DNA of 64,000 nucleotides from Bradyrhizobium sp. WBOS07 (GCF_024585165.1 NZ_CP029008.1:6219501-6283500); one strand, 5' to 3'. Positions 20,143 to 28,411 are shown, numbered from the stretch's first letter. The notes: a model not told the origin generated them from the sequence alone. Made by a program: numbers and translations.

Positions 20143-21435
20143 TCAGACGGTCGAGTTTGCGACCACGATCTTGCGCCAGGGCTTGAGCACCGCGATCGCC
20201 AGCAGCGAGGCCAGGATGTTGGCGCCGGCTGCGATGATGAACACGCTGTCCCAGGTGCCCGACGATTGTTGCATGTAGTTGGCGATCGGCACCAGCAGCG
20301 CGGCCGTGCCCTTGGCGGTGTAGAGCAGGCCGGCATTGGTGGTCGCGAACTTGGCGCCGAACGTGTCGGTGCAAGTCGAGGGGAACAGCGAGTAGATCTC
20401 ACCCCAGGCAAAGAACACGAAGCCGGAGAGCAGCACGAACCAGATCGGATCGTGGCCCCAGAGGTAGAGCATCCAGATGCCGAAGCCTTCCATGCCGAAG
20501 GCGATGAACATTGTGTTCTCGCGGCCGATCATGTCGGAGATCCAGCCGAAGAACGGACGCGTCAGGCCGTTGAGCACGCGGTCGATCGTGGCCGCGAACG
20601 TCACCGCGGTCATCGTCACCGCCATCAGCGTGACCGGCACGTTGTCGACCTTCCAGTCGGCCGCGATCGGTTTCAGATTGGCCGTCACCATCAGGCCGCC
20701 GGCACCGACGATCACGAACATGAAGTACATCAGCCAGAAGATCGGCTGACGCAAAACCTCGGTCGGCTGGTAGTTGCGCCGAGTCTGCAGCAGATTGGCG
20801 TTCGGCACCACGTTCGGCACCTGGCCCGCCTTCGGCGACAGCAGGAAGAAAGCGAGGATGCAGATGATGATGCCCTGGCCGAGACCGAAATAGAGGAAGG
20901 TGGCCTGGAAGCCGCTGTCCTTGATCATGGCCTGGATCGGCGCGACGGTGAGGGCGGAGCCTGCACCGAAGCCCGCGGCGGTGATGCCCGCGGCAAGACC
21001 GCGCTTGTCCGGAAACCACTTCAGCGCATTGCCGACGCAGGTGCCGTAGACGCCGCCGGCGCCGATGCCCGCGATGATCATGCCGAGATAATAGCCGTTG
21101 AGCGAGGTCGCTTGCGCGTTGATCGCCCAGCCGATGGCGCAGAGCACGCCGCCGACCAGCACGACGATTCGCGGACCGTATTTGTCGACGAACCATCCTT
21201 CGATCGGCACCAGCCAGGTCTCGAACAGCACGAACAGGGTGAAGGCCCATTGGATCGAGGCGCGATCCCAACCGAACGTCTTCTGGATGTCAGGGACGAA
21301 GAACGTCCAGCCGTATTGATAGTTGGCGATCATCACCATCGCGCCGACGCCGATGGCCAATTGTGCCCAGCGATAAGCATCGCTCACACGGGCGGCACCA
21401 GGGGCCGCTGCTGCCGACTGCACCATATCCGTCAT
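20143..21435 (-). CDS. Oxalate/formate antiporter-family MFS transporter (upstream copy)
   Basis: A 430-aa OFA-family carrier with 12 predicted helices. NYQYGWTFFVPDIQ in helix 1, KWFPDKRGLAAGITAAGFGAGSALT (signature KWFPDKRGLA) and LLYTAKGTAALLVPIANY with the membrane Lys of helix 11 match OxlT. It shares roughly the same layout and many residues with the 440-aa copy downstream, so the pair arose by duplication. GGGAGGG precedes the ATG. The operator lies 52 bases upstream. The two copies may differ in affinity or in the counter-ion (formate, carbonate), which cannot be told from sequence. Confidence 0.92.
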   Translation of the reverse strand: MTDMVQSAAAAPGAARVSDAYRWAQLAIGVGAMVMIANYQYGWTFFVPDIQKTFGWDRASIQWAFTLFVLFETWLVPIEGWFVDKYGPRIVVLVGGVLCAIGWAINAQATSLNGYYLGMIIAGIGAGGVYGTCVGNALKWFPDKRGLAAGITAAGFGAGSALTVAPIQAMIKDSGFQATFLYFGLGQGIIICILAFFLLSPKAGQVPNVVPNANLLQTRRNYQPTEVLRQPIFWLMYFMFVIVGAGGLMVTANLKPIAADWKVDNVPVTLMAVTMTAVTFAATIDRVLNGLTRPFFGWISDMIGRENTMFIAFGMEGFGIWMLYLWGHDPIWFVLLSGFVFFAWGEIYSLFPSTCTDTFGAKFATTNAGLLYTAKGTAALLVPIANYMQQSSGTWDSVFIIAAGANILASLLAIAVLKPWRKIVVANSTV

Positions 21436-21486
21436 TAATAACCCTCCCGAACGCGCTCATTTTTATGCATGCGCTGGCGGGCATCC

Positions 21487-21503
21487 TGGTATGCATTATG
21501 CCA
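21487..21503 (-). promoter_or_regulatory. Oxalate-regulon operator c (upstream antiporter promoter)
   Basis: Read with transcription it is TGGCATAATGCATACCA. TTGAAT, -35-like, ends two bases before it. The antiporter ATG is 52 bases downstream. Arms and spacing match operators a and d at nearly every position. Confidence 0.75.
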
Positions 21504-21845
21504 AGATTCAAGCTGAGGACGGGGAGGTGCGGCAAAATAACGCGGCCCTGTTCACATGCGTCAAGAGCGCCGGATTGTAAAGCCCGAATTGTTGGCGACG
21601 TGCGGCGGCGGCGCGGGTGCTTGAATTTAAATTATTGATATGTATGATATTTTTGGCATTGCGGCGAAGCCGCGGACGCGCCGTCGAACGCCTGTCCGTT
21701 GGGGATTTTCCACGCCGCCGCACCCGGGCCGCCGGCGCACGATGGGCGGAGAGACCGCCCAATACCGTGGAATTCTATATTCCAGAAGTCAGGCCTGCGG
21801 CAATTTGGCGAGGGAAGCAGTGCGCTGGCGCCGGTTCGCGGCGCC
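21504..21845. other. Gap of about 340 bases; AT-rich patch and a variant dyad, no convincing gene
   Basis: Between operator c and the tctA end there is a short AT-rich patch (around 21625-21655) unlike the GC-rich surroundings. A dyad TGGAATTCTATATTCCA lies at 21768-21784, with the same 6-5-6 geometry as the operators. An 84-codon minus-strand frame (21508-21762) is Arg-rich with no ribosome site and does not look coding. I see no terminator of the usual type for tctA. Confidence 0.5.
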
Positions 21846-23345
21846 TCAGGCCATCGAGGTGCGCAGCCGGCTGTAGCCTTCCTGGATCGCGGACCAGAAC
21901 AGGGCGACCAGGCCGAGCGCCATGATCGTGCTGACGAGGCCGTTGGAGAAGAAGATGCCGAGCGATCCCTGCGATCCCAGCAGCGATTGCCGGAAGGCTT
22001 CCTCCGCCTTGTCGCCGAGCACGATGGCGAGCACGAGCGGTGCGAGCGGGTAGTTGCACTTCTTCAGGAGATAGCCGAGCACGCCGAACACCAGCATCAA
22101 CATCACGTCGAAGGTGCTGTTGTGCACCGAATAGGCGCCGATCGCACAGAGCACCAGGATGAGCGGCGCGATGATGCCGAAGGGCACGCGGAGGATCGCG
22201 GCGAAGACCGGCACGCAGGTGAGCACGACGATGAGGCCGGCGAGATTGCCGAGATACATCGAGGCGATCAGGCCCCAGACGAACTCTTTCTGCTCGACGA
22301 ACAGCATGGGGCCGGGCTGCAGGCCCCAGATCAGCAATCCGCCGAGCAGGACGGCGGCGGTCGGGGAGCCGGGAACGCCGAGCGACAGCATCGGCAGCAG
22401 CGCTGCGGTGCCCGCGGCATGCGCGGCCGTCTCGGGCGCGATCACGCCCTCGATCTCGCCCTTGCCGAAATTGTTGCCGCGCCGCGCCAGGCGCTTGGCG
22501 ATGCCGTAGCTCATGAAGGAGGCCGGCGTCGCGCCGGCGGGCGTGACGCCCATCCAGCAGCCGATCAGGCAGGAGCGCAGCGAGGTCATCCAATAGGCCG
22601 GCAATTCCCGCCAGGTGTGCAGCACGACCCTGAGATTGATGCTGGCTTTGCCGCCGCGGAAAGCCAGCCCTTCCTCCATGGTCAGCAGGATCTCGCCGAT
22701 GCCGAACAGGCCGATCACGGCGATCAGGAAGTCGAAGCCGTTGAGCAGCTCGGTGACGCCGAAGGTCAGCCGCAATTGTCCCGTGATGGAATCGAGGCCG
22801 ACCGCCGCGAGCGCAAAGCCCATCATCATCGCCGCGATGGTCTTGAACGGCGGCTCCTTGCTGAGGCCGACGAAGCTGCAGAAGGCGAGGAAATACACCG
22901 CGAACTTCTCCGCTGGCCCGAATCTGAGCGCGAAGCCCGCAACGAGCGGCGCAACCAGCGTGATCATGATGACGGCAAACAGCGCGCCCACGAAGGAGGA
23001 GGTGAAGGCGGCGGTCAGGGCTTCGCCGGGTTTGCCCTGCTGCGCCATCGGATAGCCGTCGAAGGTGGTCGCCACCGACCAGGGCTCGCCGGGTATGTTG
23101 AACAGGATCGAGGTGATGGCGCCGCCGAACAATGCGCCCCAATAGATGCAGGACAGCATGATGATCGCCGATGTCGGCGGCATGCTGAAAGTGAGGGGCA
23201 AGAGGATCGCGACGCCGTTGGCGCCCCCGAGCCCCGGCAGCACGCCGATGATGACCCCGAGCGTGATGCCGATGATCATCAGCATGATGTTGTAGGGCTG
23301 CAGGGCGACCGCGAAGCCGTGAAACAGATTGGCCAACTCTTCCAT
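21846..23345 (-). CDS. tctA: TctA-family large permease of a tripartite tricarboxylate transporter
   Basis: A 499-aa membrane protein, about 11-12 helices, the large permease of a TTT system driven by an ion gradient. The conserved family segments are IGVLPGLGGANGVAILLPLTF near residue 35-55 (core GVLPGLGGANG), IYWGALFGGAITSILFNIPGEP (core FNIPGEP) and PAGATPASFMSYGIAKR. It is the last gene of tctCBA. The substrate class for such systems is di- or tricarboxylates. Its operon has an oxalate operator, so oxalate or a related dicarboxylate is the likely substrate (inference). Confidence 0.93.
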   Translation of the reverse strand: MEELANLFHGFAVALQPYNIMLMIIGITLGVIIGVLPGLGGANGVAILLPLTFSMPPTSAIIMLSCIYWGALFGGAITSILFNIPGEPWSVATTFDGYPMAQQGKPGEALTAAFTSSFVGALFAVIMITLVAPLVAGFALRFGPAEKFAVYFLAFCSFVGLSKEPPFKTIAAMMMGFALAAVGLDSITGQLRLTFGVTELLNGFDFLIAVIGLFGIGEILLTMEEGLAFRGGKASINLRVVLHTWRELPAYWMTSLRSCLIGCWMGVTPAGATPASFMSYGIAKRLARRGNNFGKGEIEGVIAPETAAHAAGTAALLPMLSLGVPGSPTAAVLLGGLLIWGLQPGPMLFVEQKEFVWGLIASMYLGNLAGLIVVLTCVPVFAAILRVPFGIIAPLILVLCAIGAYSVHNSTFDVMLMLVFGVLGYLLKKCNYPLAPLVLAIVLGDKAEEAFRQSLLGSQGSLGIFFSNGLVSTIMALGLVALFWSAIQEGYSRLRTSMA

Positions 23346-23388
23346 ATCGATACGTCCTGCAGCAGTGACGGAAATGACGGCTCGGCTC

Positions 23389-23886
23389 TTACAGGCTGAG
23401 CCATTCCTCGAACGGACCCTTGGGAAGCGGGACCAGGAACCAGCGCTCGAAAACGAGATAGGTCAGGACCGGCATGCCGACCGCGATTGCGATGGTGGTC
23501 ACCCAGCGATAATTGCCGAGCCAGCGCATGAACCAGGCGATGAAGACCATGGAGGCGACGTAGAGGCCGATGAATGGCATCGAGCCGACATAGATCGCGG
23601 TCGGCACGACGACGCTCATGACCTGGCGCAGCTGTCCCCATTCGGCGAACAGCCGGCCGTCGTCGTCGCGTTGCGCGTGCCAGAGGTTGATGGCGCTCGC
23701 GCCGACGATCGCGGCGCCGATGTAGAAGGGGAAGAAGCCGGCACGCGGGCCCTCCGCGCCCCAGTTGATGCCGGCCTTCAGGCTGCCGAAGATCACGATC
23801 AGGCCGAACGCGCCGATCAGCAGCGCCATGCCGATTTCCAGCGTCTTGTGTGCCGGGCCAGATGCGGATCTGGATCGTTCAGTCAT
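23389..23886 (-). CDS. tctB: TctB-family small permease of the tripartite tricarboxylate transporter
   Basis: A 165-aa protein with four predicted membrane helices, as in TctB. Hydrophobic runs start at about 20 (MALLIGAFGLIVIFG), 47, 90 and 120 (YRWVTTIAIAVGMPVLTYLVF, the last shortened here to VGMPVLTYLVF). Family proteins are poorly conserved, so the call rests on size, topology and position between tctC and tctA. The spacing is 86 bases from tctC and 43 bases to tctA. Confidence 0.85.
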   Translation of the reverse strand: MTERSRSASGPAHKTLEIGMALLIGAFGLIVIFGSLKAGINWGAEGPRAGFFPFYIGAAIVGASAINLWHAQRDDDGRLFAEWGQLRQVMSVVVPTAIYVGSMPFIGLYVASMVFIAWFMRWLGNYRWVTTIAIAVGMPVLTYLVFERWFLVPLPKGPFEEWLSL

Positions 23887-23972
23887 GGGACCTCCAGGCA
23901 GAATTGCAGTCTTTCGCGGCCGCGGCCGGCGGGAGGGCGATCGGCGCCCTCAGCCGCCGTCGATGTCGCGGG

Positions 23973-24980
23973 TCAATTCGCGTTTGCGAGGAAGCCGGCT
24001 TCCTTCATCAGGGTTTCGTGGCGCTTCTCCTCCGCCTCGACCCACTTGGCGTAGTCGGCGCCCGCCAGGAAGGTCGTGTTGAAGGCGCCGCTCTTCATGA
24101 ACTCCTGCCATTCCGGCGTGGCGCGGACCTTCTTGAACAGCTCGACGTAATATTCGACCTGGTCCTTCGTGGCCTTGGGCGCCATGAACACGCCGCGCAG
24201 CATGAGATATTCCATCGCGAGACCCTGCGACTTGCAGGTCGGAATATCCTTCCAGGCCTTGCCGTCGGCGATCGGCTCGTCATAGGTCATCGGCTGGGCG
24301 TCGAAGACGCAGAGCGGACGCAGCTTGCCGCCGCGCCATTGCGCGACCGCCTCGATCGGATTGTTCACGGTCGAGTCGAGGTGATTGCCGACGAGCTGCA
24401 CCGCGACCTCGCCGCCGCCCTTGTAAGGGATGTAGGTGAACTTCGAGCCGATCGCCTTCTCGATGCCGACCGTGATGATCTGGTCTTCTTGCTTCGAGCC
24501 GGTGCCGCCCATCTTGATCGAGCCAGGCGAGGCCTTCTTCACGGCATCGACGTAGTCCTTGACGCTGTTGTACGGCTTCTCGGCATTCACCCAGAGCACG
24601 AACTCGTCGAGCGCCAGCATCGCCACCGGCGTCAAGTCTTTCCAGTTGAAAGGAATTCCCGTCGCCAGCGGCGTGGTGAACAGGTTCGACAGCGTGATGA
24701 TGATCTTGTGCGGATTGTTCGCCGACGTCTTCACGTCGAGGAAGCCTTCGCCGCCCGCGCCGCCAGCCTTGTTGATGACGACCAGCGGCTGCTTCATCAG
24801 ATTGTGCTTGGTGACGATGCCCTGGATGGTGCGCGCCATCTGATCGGCGCCGCCGCCGGTGCCCGCGGGCACGATGAACTCGACCGGGCGGACCGGCTCC
24901 CAGGCTGCACGGCTTGCCGTGCTGCTGGCGCATGACATCGCGATTGCCGCCACAGCGACATTCAGAACGAGTGGCTTCAT
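23973..24980 (-). CDS. tctC: TctC-family periplasmic solute-binding protein
   Basis: A 335-aa exported binding protein of the Bug/TctC family. A signal peptide covers about residues 1-25 (VAVAAIAMSCASSTASRAA). PVEFIVPAGTGGGADQMAR is the typical first strand and phosphate-like loop, followed by VVINKAGGAGGEGFLDVK. ATG 24980 is preferred because the signal peptide begins there. The nearest regulatory site is operator d, about 270 bases upstream, so the leader would be long. It delivers substrate to TctAB. Control by the oxalate operator suggests oxalate or another small dicarboxylate as ligand, not shown by sequence. Confidence 0.92.
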   Translation of the reverse strand: MKPLVLNVAVAAIAMSCASSTASRAAWEPVRPVEFIVPAGTGGGADQMARTIQGIVTKHNLMKQPLVVINKAGGAGGEGFLDVKTSANNPHKIIITLSNLFTTPLATGIPFNWKDLTPVAMLALDEFVLWVNAEKPYNSVKDYVDAVKKASPGSIKMGGTGSKQEDQIITVGIEKAIGSKFTYIPYKGGGEVAVQLVGNHLDSTVNNPIEAVAQWRGGKLRPLCVFDAQPMTYDEPIADGKAWKDIPTCKSQGLAMEYLMLRGVFMAPKATKDQVEYYVELFKKVRATPEWQEFMKSGAFNTTFLAGADYAKWVEAEEKRHETLMKEAGFLANAN

Positions 24981-25251
24981 CTGTTTCTCTCCCTGTCGAA
25001 CCCTCACCGCAGCCGCTCTTTGTCGGCTTGCGTCAGCCCATCTCAAGTCATGTGCCCGGGGGCAACCTAGCGGTTGATCTCCCAAGTCCCAATCGAAATT
25101 CTATGAGCGGGGACAACGCGCGGCATCCAGTCATTTCGGCTAAGGCTAGGCCAGGGGCGCGGCACATCTGTCCCTGGGCCGTGCCTCCGCTGCGTTGAGT
25201 CCTCCGCCTGCTACCTTTGATTGTGTAATTGTTTTAGATTGATTGAATGCA

Positions 25252-25268
25252 TGGTATGCGAGATGCCA
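25252..25268 (-). promoter_or_regulatory. Oxalate-regulon operator d (upstream of tctCBA)
   Basis: Read with transcription it is TGGCATCTCGCATACCA. TTGTCT, -35-like, ends two bases upstream. The next gene in this direction is tctC, 271 bases away. The leader between them holds no convincing gene, only a 13-codon frame with no ribosome site. Confidence 0.7.
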
Positions 25269-25351
25269 GTAGACAAACAATCGGCTCGGGGCGGCGCGCA
25301 GTGGACTAATTGTCGCAGTTGGGGCCCGGCCGCGGAAGGTGGCGCGAATAG

Positions 25352-25379
25352 AAAATGGCCCCGGCATGCGGGGCCATTT
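25352..25379 (-). terminator. Terminator between the 45-residue peptide gene and tctCBA
   Basis: Inverted repeat AAATGGCCCC (25353-25362) and GGGGCCATTT (25370-25379) with a seven-base loop. On the minus strand it ends in TTTTC. It lies 60 bases beyond the peptide stop and ahead of operator d, so the peptide appears to be a single-gene unit. Confidence 0.75.
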
Positions 25380-25439
25380 GATCAAACCTCATGTCTGCGG
25401 AGGCTGCCATCCCGTCATTTGACGGGCGGGCGCCGGCCG

Positions 25440-25577
25440 TTACAGGCCGAAACGCGGCAGATCGCCGTTATGGTTCGAGATCTCGGCGCTTGCCATCAGA
25501 AAGCTGTCGATCGCGGCCATCAGGCGGGCGAACAGCGAGGCGGAGGGGGCGAGAGCGACGGAAGCGGTCTTGGACAT
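25440..25577 (-). CDS. 45-residue peptide under the oxalate operator
   Basis: A 45-codon gene starting ATG at 25577 with AAAGGGAA upstream. The peptide begins MSKTASVALAPSASLFARLM, has a short amphipathic helix around AAIDSFLMASAEIS, and ends NHNGDLPRFGL. I recall similar short proteins with the ending NGDLPRFGL in Bradyrhizobium, of unknown function; this is from memory. The unit is complete: operator e is 71 bases upstream and a hairpin terminator lies just downstream, so it is transcribed alone and apparently together with the oxalate genes. No signal peptide or membrane helix is obvious. Confidence 0.65.
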   Translation of the reverse strand: MSKTASVALAPSASLFARLMAAIDSFLMASAEISNHNGDLPRFGL

Positions 25578-25648
25578 CGGAATTCCCTTTCTCGAGACGG
25601 CCAGTCTTAAGCCAGTCAGTCTTGGCGTCTCATGGCGAACGGGAATTT

Positions 25649-25665
25649 ATGTATACCAGATGCCA
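25649..25665 (-). promoter_or_regulatory. Oxalate-regulon operator e (45-residue peptide promoter)
   Basis: Read with transcription it is TGGCATCTGGTATACAT. The promoter-proximal arm is perfect; the distal arm has two mismatches to ATRCCA. GTAGAC, a weak -35, ends two bases upstream, and TACATAAAT follows in the -10 region. The peptide start is 71 bases downstream. The rest of the 25578-25883 gap, up to the divergent Hsp70-like gene, shows nothing I can name. Confidence 0.65.
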
Positions 25666-25883
25666 GTGTCTACGCTCTTGTTTGCATAGCAGCATTCGAT
25701 GCACCGCATTGCAGCATAATGCGAGATTGTGGAGCTGGAGGGTGGCCAAATCGTTCGCTCCGAGGCGGGATTCCGATGGAGACGGGCGCCAGGTTCTGAC
25801 CGCACTGCAGCGGACGGGCCTTGGCAGGGCAAGTCAAAGCCGCTAGTGGTCTGCCCCCTTCCAATCATCTGTCAGAGTGGTTC

Positions 25884-27209
25884 ATGTCGAGCGCCTCACC
25901 CGCCGTCTCGATCGGCATCGATTTTGGAACCAGCAATACGGTCGTCGCGCTTGCGGCGGACGATCGCCGGGTCGAGGCCATCCGGTTCGACCACGGCGGA
26001 CAGCGCCACAGCGTCTACGTGTCGGCGCTGTGCTTCTGGGAGGACCGGCCCGGCGCCGGCGCACAGGCCGAGGGCGGCCCGTGGGCGATCAAGACATTCC
26101 TCGAAGGCCGTCACGTCTACCGCTTCCTGCAGTCGTTCAAGACCTTTGCGGCGAGCAGCAGCTTCACCACCACGCAGGTGTTTCGGCAGCGCTTCAAGTT
26201 CGAGGACATCCTGGCGGCGTTCCTGCGGACATTGGCGCGCCACGGCGGCGAGAAGTTCGGCTTCGAGACCTCGACCATCACGGTCGGCCGCCCGGTGCGC
26301 TTTGCCGGCGGCAATCCCGACGAGGCGCTGGCGATGGAGCGCTACCGCGCCGCGTTCGAGCGCCTGGGCGCCGGCCATGCCCGCTATGTCTACGAGCCCG
26401 TGGGCGCGGCGTTCTCGTTTGCCCGCAGGCTGGAGCGCGATGCCACCGTGCTGGTTGCGGATTTCGGCGGCGGCACCAGCGATTTCTCCGTAATGCGCTT
26501 CTCGCGCAAAGGCGGTGTCCTTCGTGCCGAGCCGCTCGGCCATGCCGGCATCGGGATCGCCGGCGACACGTTCGATTATAGGATCGTCGACCACGTGGTC
26601 TCGCCGCGGCTCGGCAAAGGCTCCAGCTTCCGCTCCTTCGACAAGGTGCTGCCGATCCCGAGCGGCCACTACACCAATCTGGCGCGCTGGCATCAGTTGG
26701 CGATGATGAAGAGCAACGGCGATCTGCGCGAGCTCCGGGAGCTCCAGCGCACCGCGCTCAAGCCTGAGCTACTCGAGGACTTCATCACCATCGTCGATCT
26801 CGACCTCGGCTTTGCGCTGTACCGCGCGGTGTCCGACGCCAAGGTCGCGCTGTCGGCGCAGGACGAGGTCGACTTCCGTTTCAAAGGCGGCGGCGTCGAC
26901 ATCGGCGCGGCCATCACGCGGAAGAATTTCGAATCCTGGATTGCCGACGACATCGCCCGGTTAGGTGCCACCGTCGACAAGGTGCTGGCCGAAGCCGGCA
27001 TCGCCGCGCGCGAGATCGAGAGGGTCTTCCTGACCGGCGGCAGCTCGTTCGTGCCGGCCGTGCGAAAGCTGTTCGCCGAACGCTTCGGCAACGAGCGGCT
27101 GATGTCGGGCGACCAGTTCGAGTCGATCGCCTACGGGCTTGCGCTGATCGGGCACAGTCCGGATCCGGATCGCTGGACCGCAGGCGGCGGGTTGGCCGCG
27201 AAGGCATAG
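25884..27209 (+). CDS. Hsp70-like ATPase, YegD type
   Basis: A 441-aa actin-fold ATPase related to DnaK but lacking the C-terminal substrate-binding domain and lid, like E. coli YegD (about 450 aa). SIGIDFGTSNTVVALA is phosphate loop 1, VADFGGGTSDFSVM is phosphate loop 2, and VFLTGGSSFVPAVRKLF is the adenosine loop. The start at 25884 places the first glycine loop at the usual distance; the 21 codons upstream are in frame but have no support. Clients are unknown. It is divergent from the 45-residue peptide gene and is not itself behind an oxalate operator. Confidence 0.88.
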   Translation: MSSASPAVSIGIDFGTSNTVVALAADDRRVEAIRFDHGGQRHSVYVSALCFWEDRPGAGAQAEGGPWAIKTFLEGRHVYRFLQSFKTFAASSSFTTTQVFRQRFKFEDILAAFLRTLARHGGEKFGFETSTITVGRPVRFAGGNPDEALAMERYRAAFERLGAGHARYVYEPVGAAFSFARRLERDATVLVADFGGGTSDFSVMRFSRKGGVLRAEPLGHAGIGIAGDTFDYRIVDHVVSPRLGKGSSFRSFDKVLPIPSGHYTNLARWHQLAMMKSNGDLRELRELQRTALKPELLEDFITIVDLDLGFALYRAVSDAKVALSAQDEVDFRFKGGGVDIGAAITRKNFESWIADDIARLGATVDKVLAEAGIAAREIERVFLTGGSSFVPAVRKLFAERFGNERLMSGDQFESIAYGLALIGHSPDPDRWTAGGGLAAKA

Positions 27210-27248
27210 CAGGCGGCGCGCAGCGTCCTTGCGGGAGGCTGTTCGGCG

Positions 27249-27698
27249 CTATTTCTGCTGAATTCGGTTCAGGTAGTCGATCACCGCGAGAATGCGAGTC
27301 CGCACCACGACCTCCGGGTTTTGCTGCGGCCCGGCCTTTTGCCAATAATAGGGATCGACGGCGTGAGGCAGGTTAACGATCGGGTTGAACCGCTCGCCCC
27401 AGATCGGCATTTCACGCGTGCCGTGCGCGGGGACCGATTTCGACCCATAGATGGTTTCGTAGACGGCGTTGGTGGGAAACACCCCGTTGTTGTTCTTGGC
27501 CAGCATGGTGAGGTCGGACGGCGGGGTCTTGAGCTGGCCGCTGACCGGTCCGTTGCCCTTTGCCTGAGGGCCGTGACAACTCGCGCACGAAGACTGGAAT
27601 TCGGCCTTGCCAATGTCGACGTCTTCGGCGTGAGCGGAGGCGGCGAAACCGGCGGCAAGACCGGCAATGATCAAGCATTCGACAGCAGATCTCATCAT
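27249..27698 (-). CDS. Exported monohaem cytochrome c
   Basis: A 149-aa protein with a signal peptide cleaved near ASAHA-E and one haem site, CASCHGPQAKGNGP. The Met ligand is likely in TREMPIWGERF. The following segment YWQKAGPQQNPEVVVRTRI and the C-terminal VIDYLNRIQ helix complete a class I fold. GGAGG precedes two adjacent ATGs; I use the first. It is a soluble periplasmic electron carrier of unknown partner. No oxidase or dehydrogenase gene lies next to it. Confidence 0.88.
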   Translation of the reverse strand: MMRSAVECLIIAGLAAGFAASAHAEDVDIGKAEFQSSCASCHGPQAKGNGPVSGQLKTPPSDLTMLAKNNNGVFPTNAVYETIYGSKSVPAHGTREMPIWGERFNPIVNLPHAVDPYYWQKAGPQQNPEVVVRTRILAVIDYLNRIQQK

Positions 27699-27849
27699 CT
27701 CGCCTCCGATCGGCAGGGAAGACTCGTGCTCCTAGCCGCTTCGCCATCTTGATAGTTTGACGCATATCAAGACTGCACACCAGTGCCGTCGCCTGGGCAA
27801 AGGCCCGCAGCAGGCGTGCCCGGCATCTTTTGCGGGTTGAGAGAGTGCC

Positions 27850-27951
27850 GTAGGGTGGGCCAAGGCGCGCTCTTCGCGCGCTGTGCCCACGCGTCTATCG
27901 CCGTATCGGAAAGAGCGTGGGAACGGCGCTTTGCGCCTTTGCCCACCCTAC
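27850..27951. repeat. Palindromic intergenic repeat, type B, copy 2
   Basis: Starts GTAGGGTGGGCCAAGGCGCG and ends GCGCCTTTGCCCACCCTAC, inverted copies of each other and of the element at 10518-10607. An inner CTGTGCCCACGCG / AGCGTGGGAACG pair is also present. It lies between the SRPBCC gene end and the cytochrome c upstream region. Confidence 0.85.
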
Positions 27952-27967
27952 GATGCCGCCGTCGTCG

Positions 27968-28411
27968 CTATTGATTGATCTCCGGCTCGACCAGCTTCGC
28001 CAGATTGCGCAGCGATTCCTGCCAGCCGAGATAGCAAGCCTCCGGCGGAATGACGTCGGGAATGCCGGCCTGCGTGATCTCGATCTCGGTGCCGACCGAG
28101 ACCTTCTTCAGGTTCACGGTCACCTGAATTTCGCCGGGCAGGTTGGGGTCGTCGAACCTGTCGGTGTAGCGCAGGCGTTCGCCGGGGACGAGCTCGACAT
28201 ATTCGCCGCCGAACGAATGGCTGTTGCCCGTGGTGAAATTCCGGAACGACATCTTGAACGTGCCGCCGACCTGCGGCTCGAAATGATGCACGGTGCACGT
28301 GAAGCCGTTCGGCGGAAGCCATTTCGCCATCGCATCCGCCTCCAGGAAGGCGCGATAGACCTTCTGGGGGCTGGCGGCGAGAACGCGGTGCAGGCGGACA
28401 GTGCTGGGCAT
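27968..28411 (-). CDS. SRPBCC (AHSA1/START-like) domain protein
   Basis: A 147-aa cytosolic protein with the helix-grip fold. VRLHRVLAASPQKVYRAFL at the start, MAKWLPPNGFTC, VGGTFKMSF and the C-terminal GWQESLRNLAKLVE are the family landmarks. Members bind small hydrophobic molecules or act with Hsp90; no ligand can be read here. It appears to be a single gene. Confidence 0.88.
   Translation of the reverse strand: MPSTVRLHRVLAASPQKVYRAFLEADAMAKWLPPNGFTCTVHHFEPQVGGTFKMSFRNFTTGNSHSFGGEYVELVPGERLRYTDRFDDPNLPGEIQVTVNLKKVSVGTEIEITQAGIPDVIPPEACYLGWQESLRNLAKLVEPEINQ

Noticed and set aside
21508..21762. An 84-codon minus-strand frame in the gap between the antiporter and tctA
   Set aside because: Arg-rich, no ribosome site and no hydrophobic or conserved pattern; kept only as part of the gap description.
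24981..25251. Small genes in the tctC leader
   Set aside because: The only frames are a 13-codon one without a ribosome site and short ones without conserved character.
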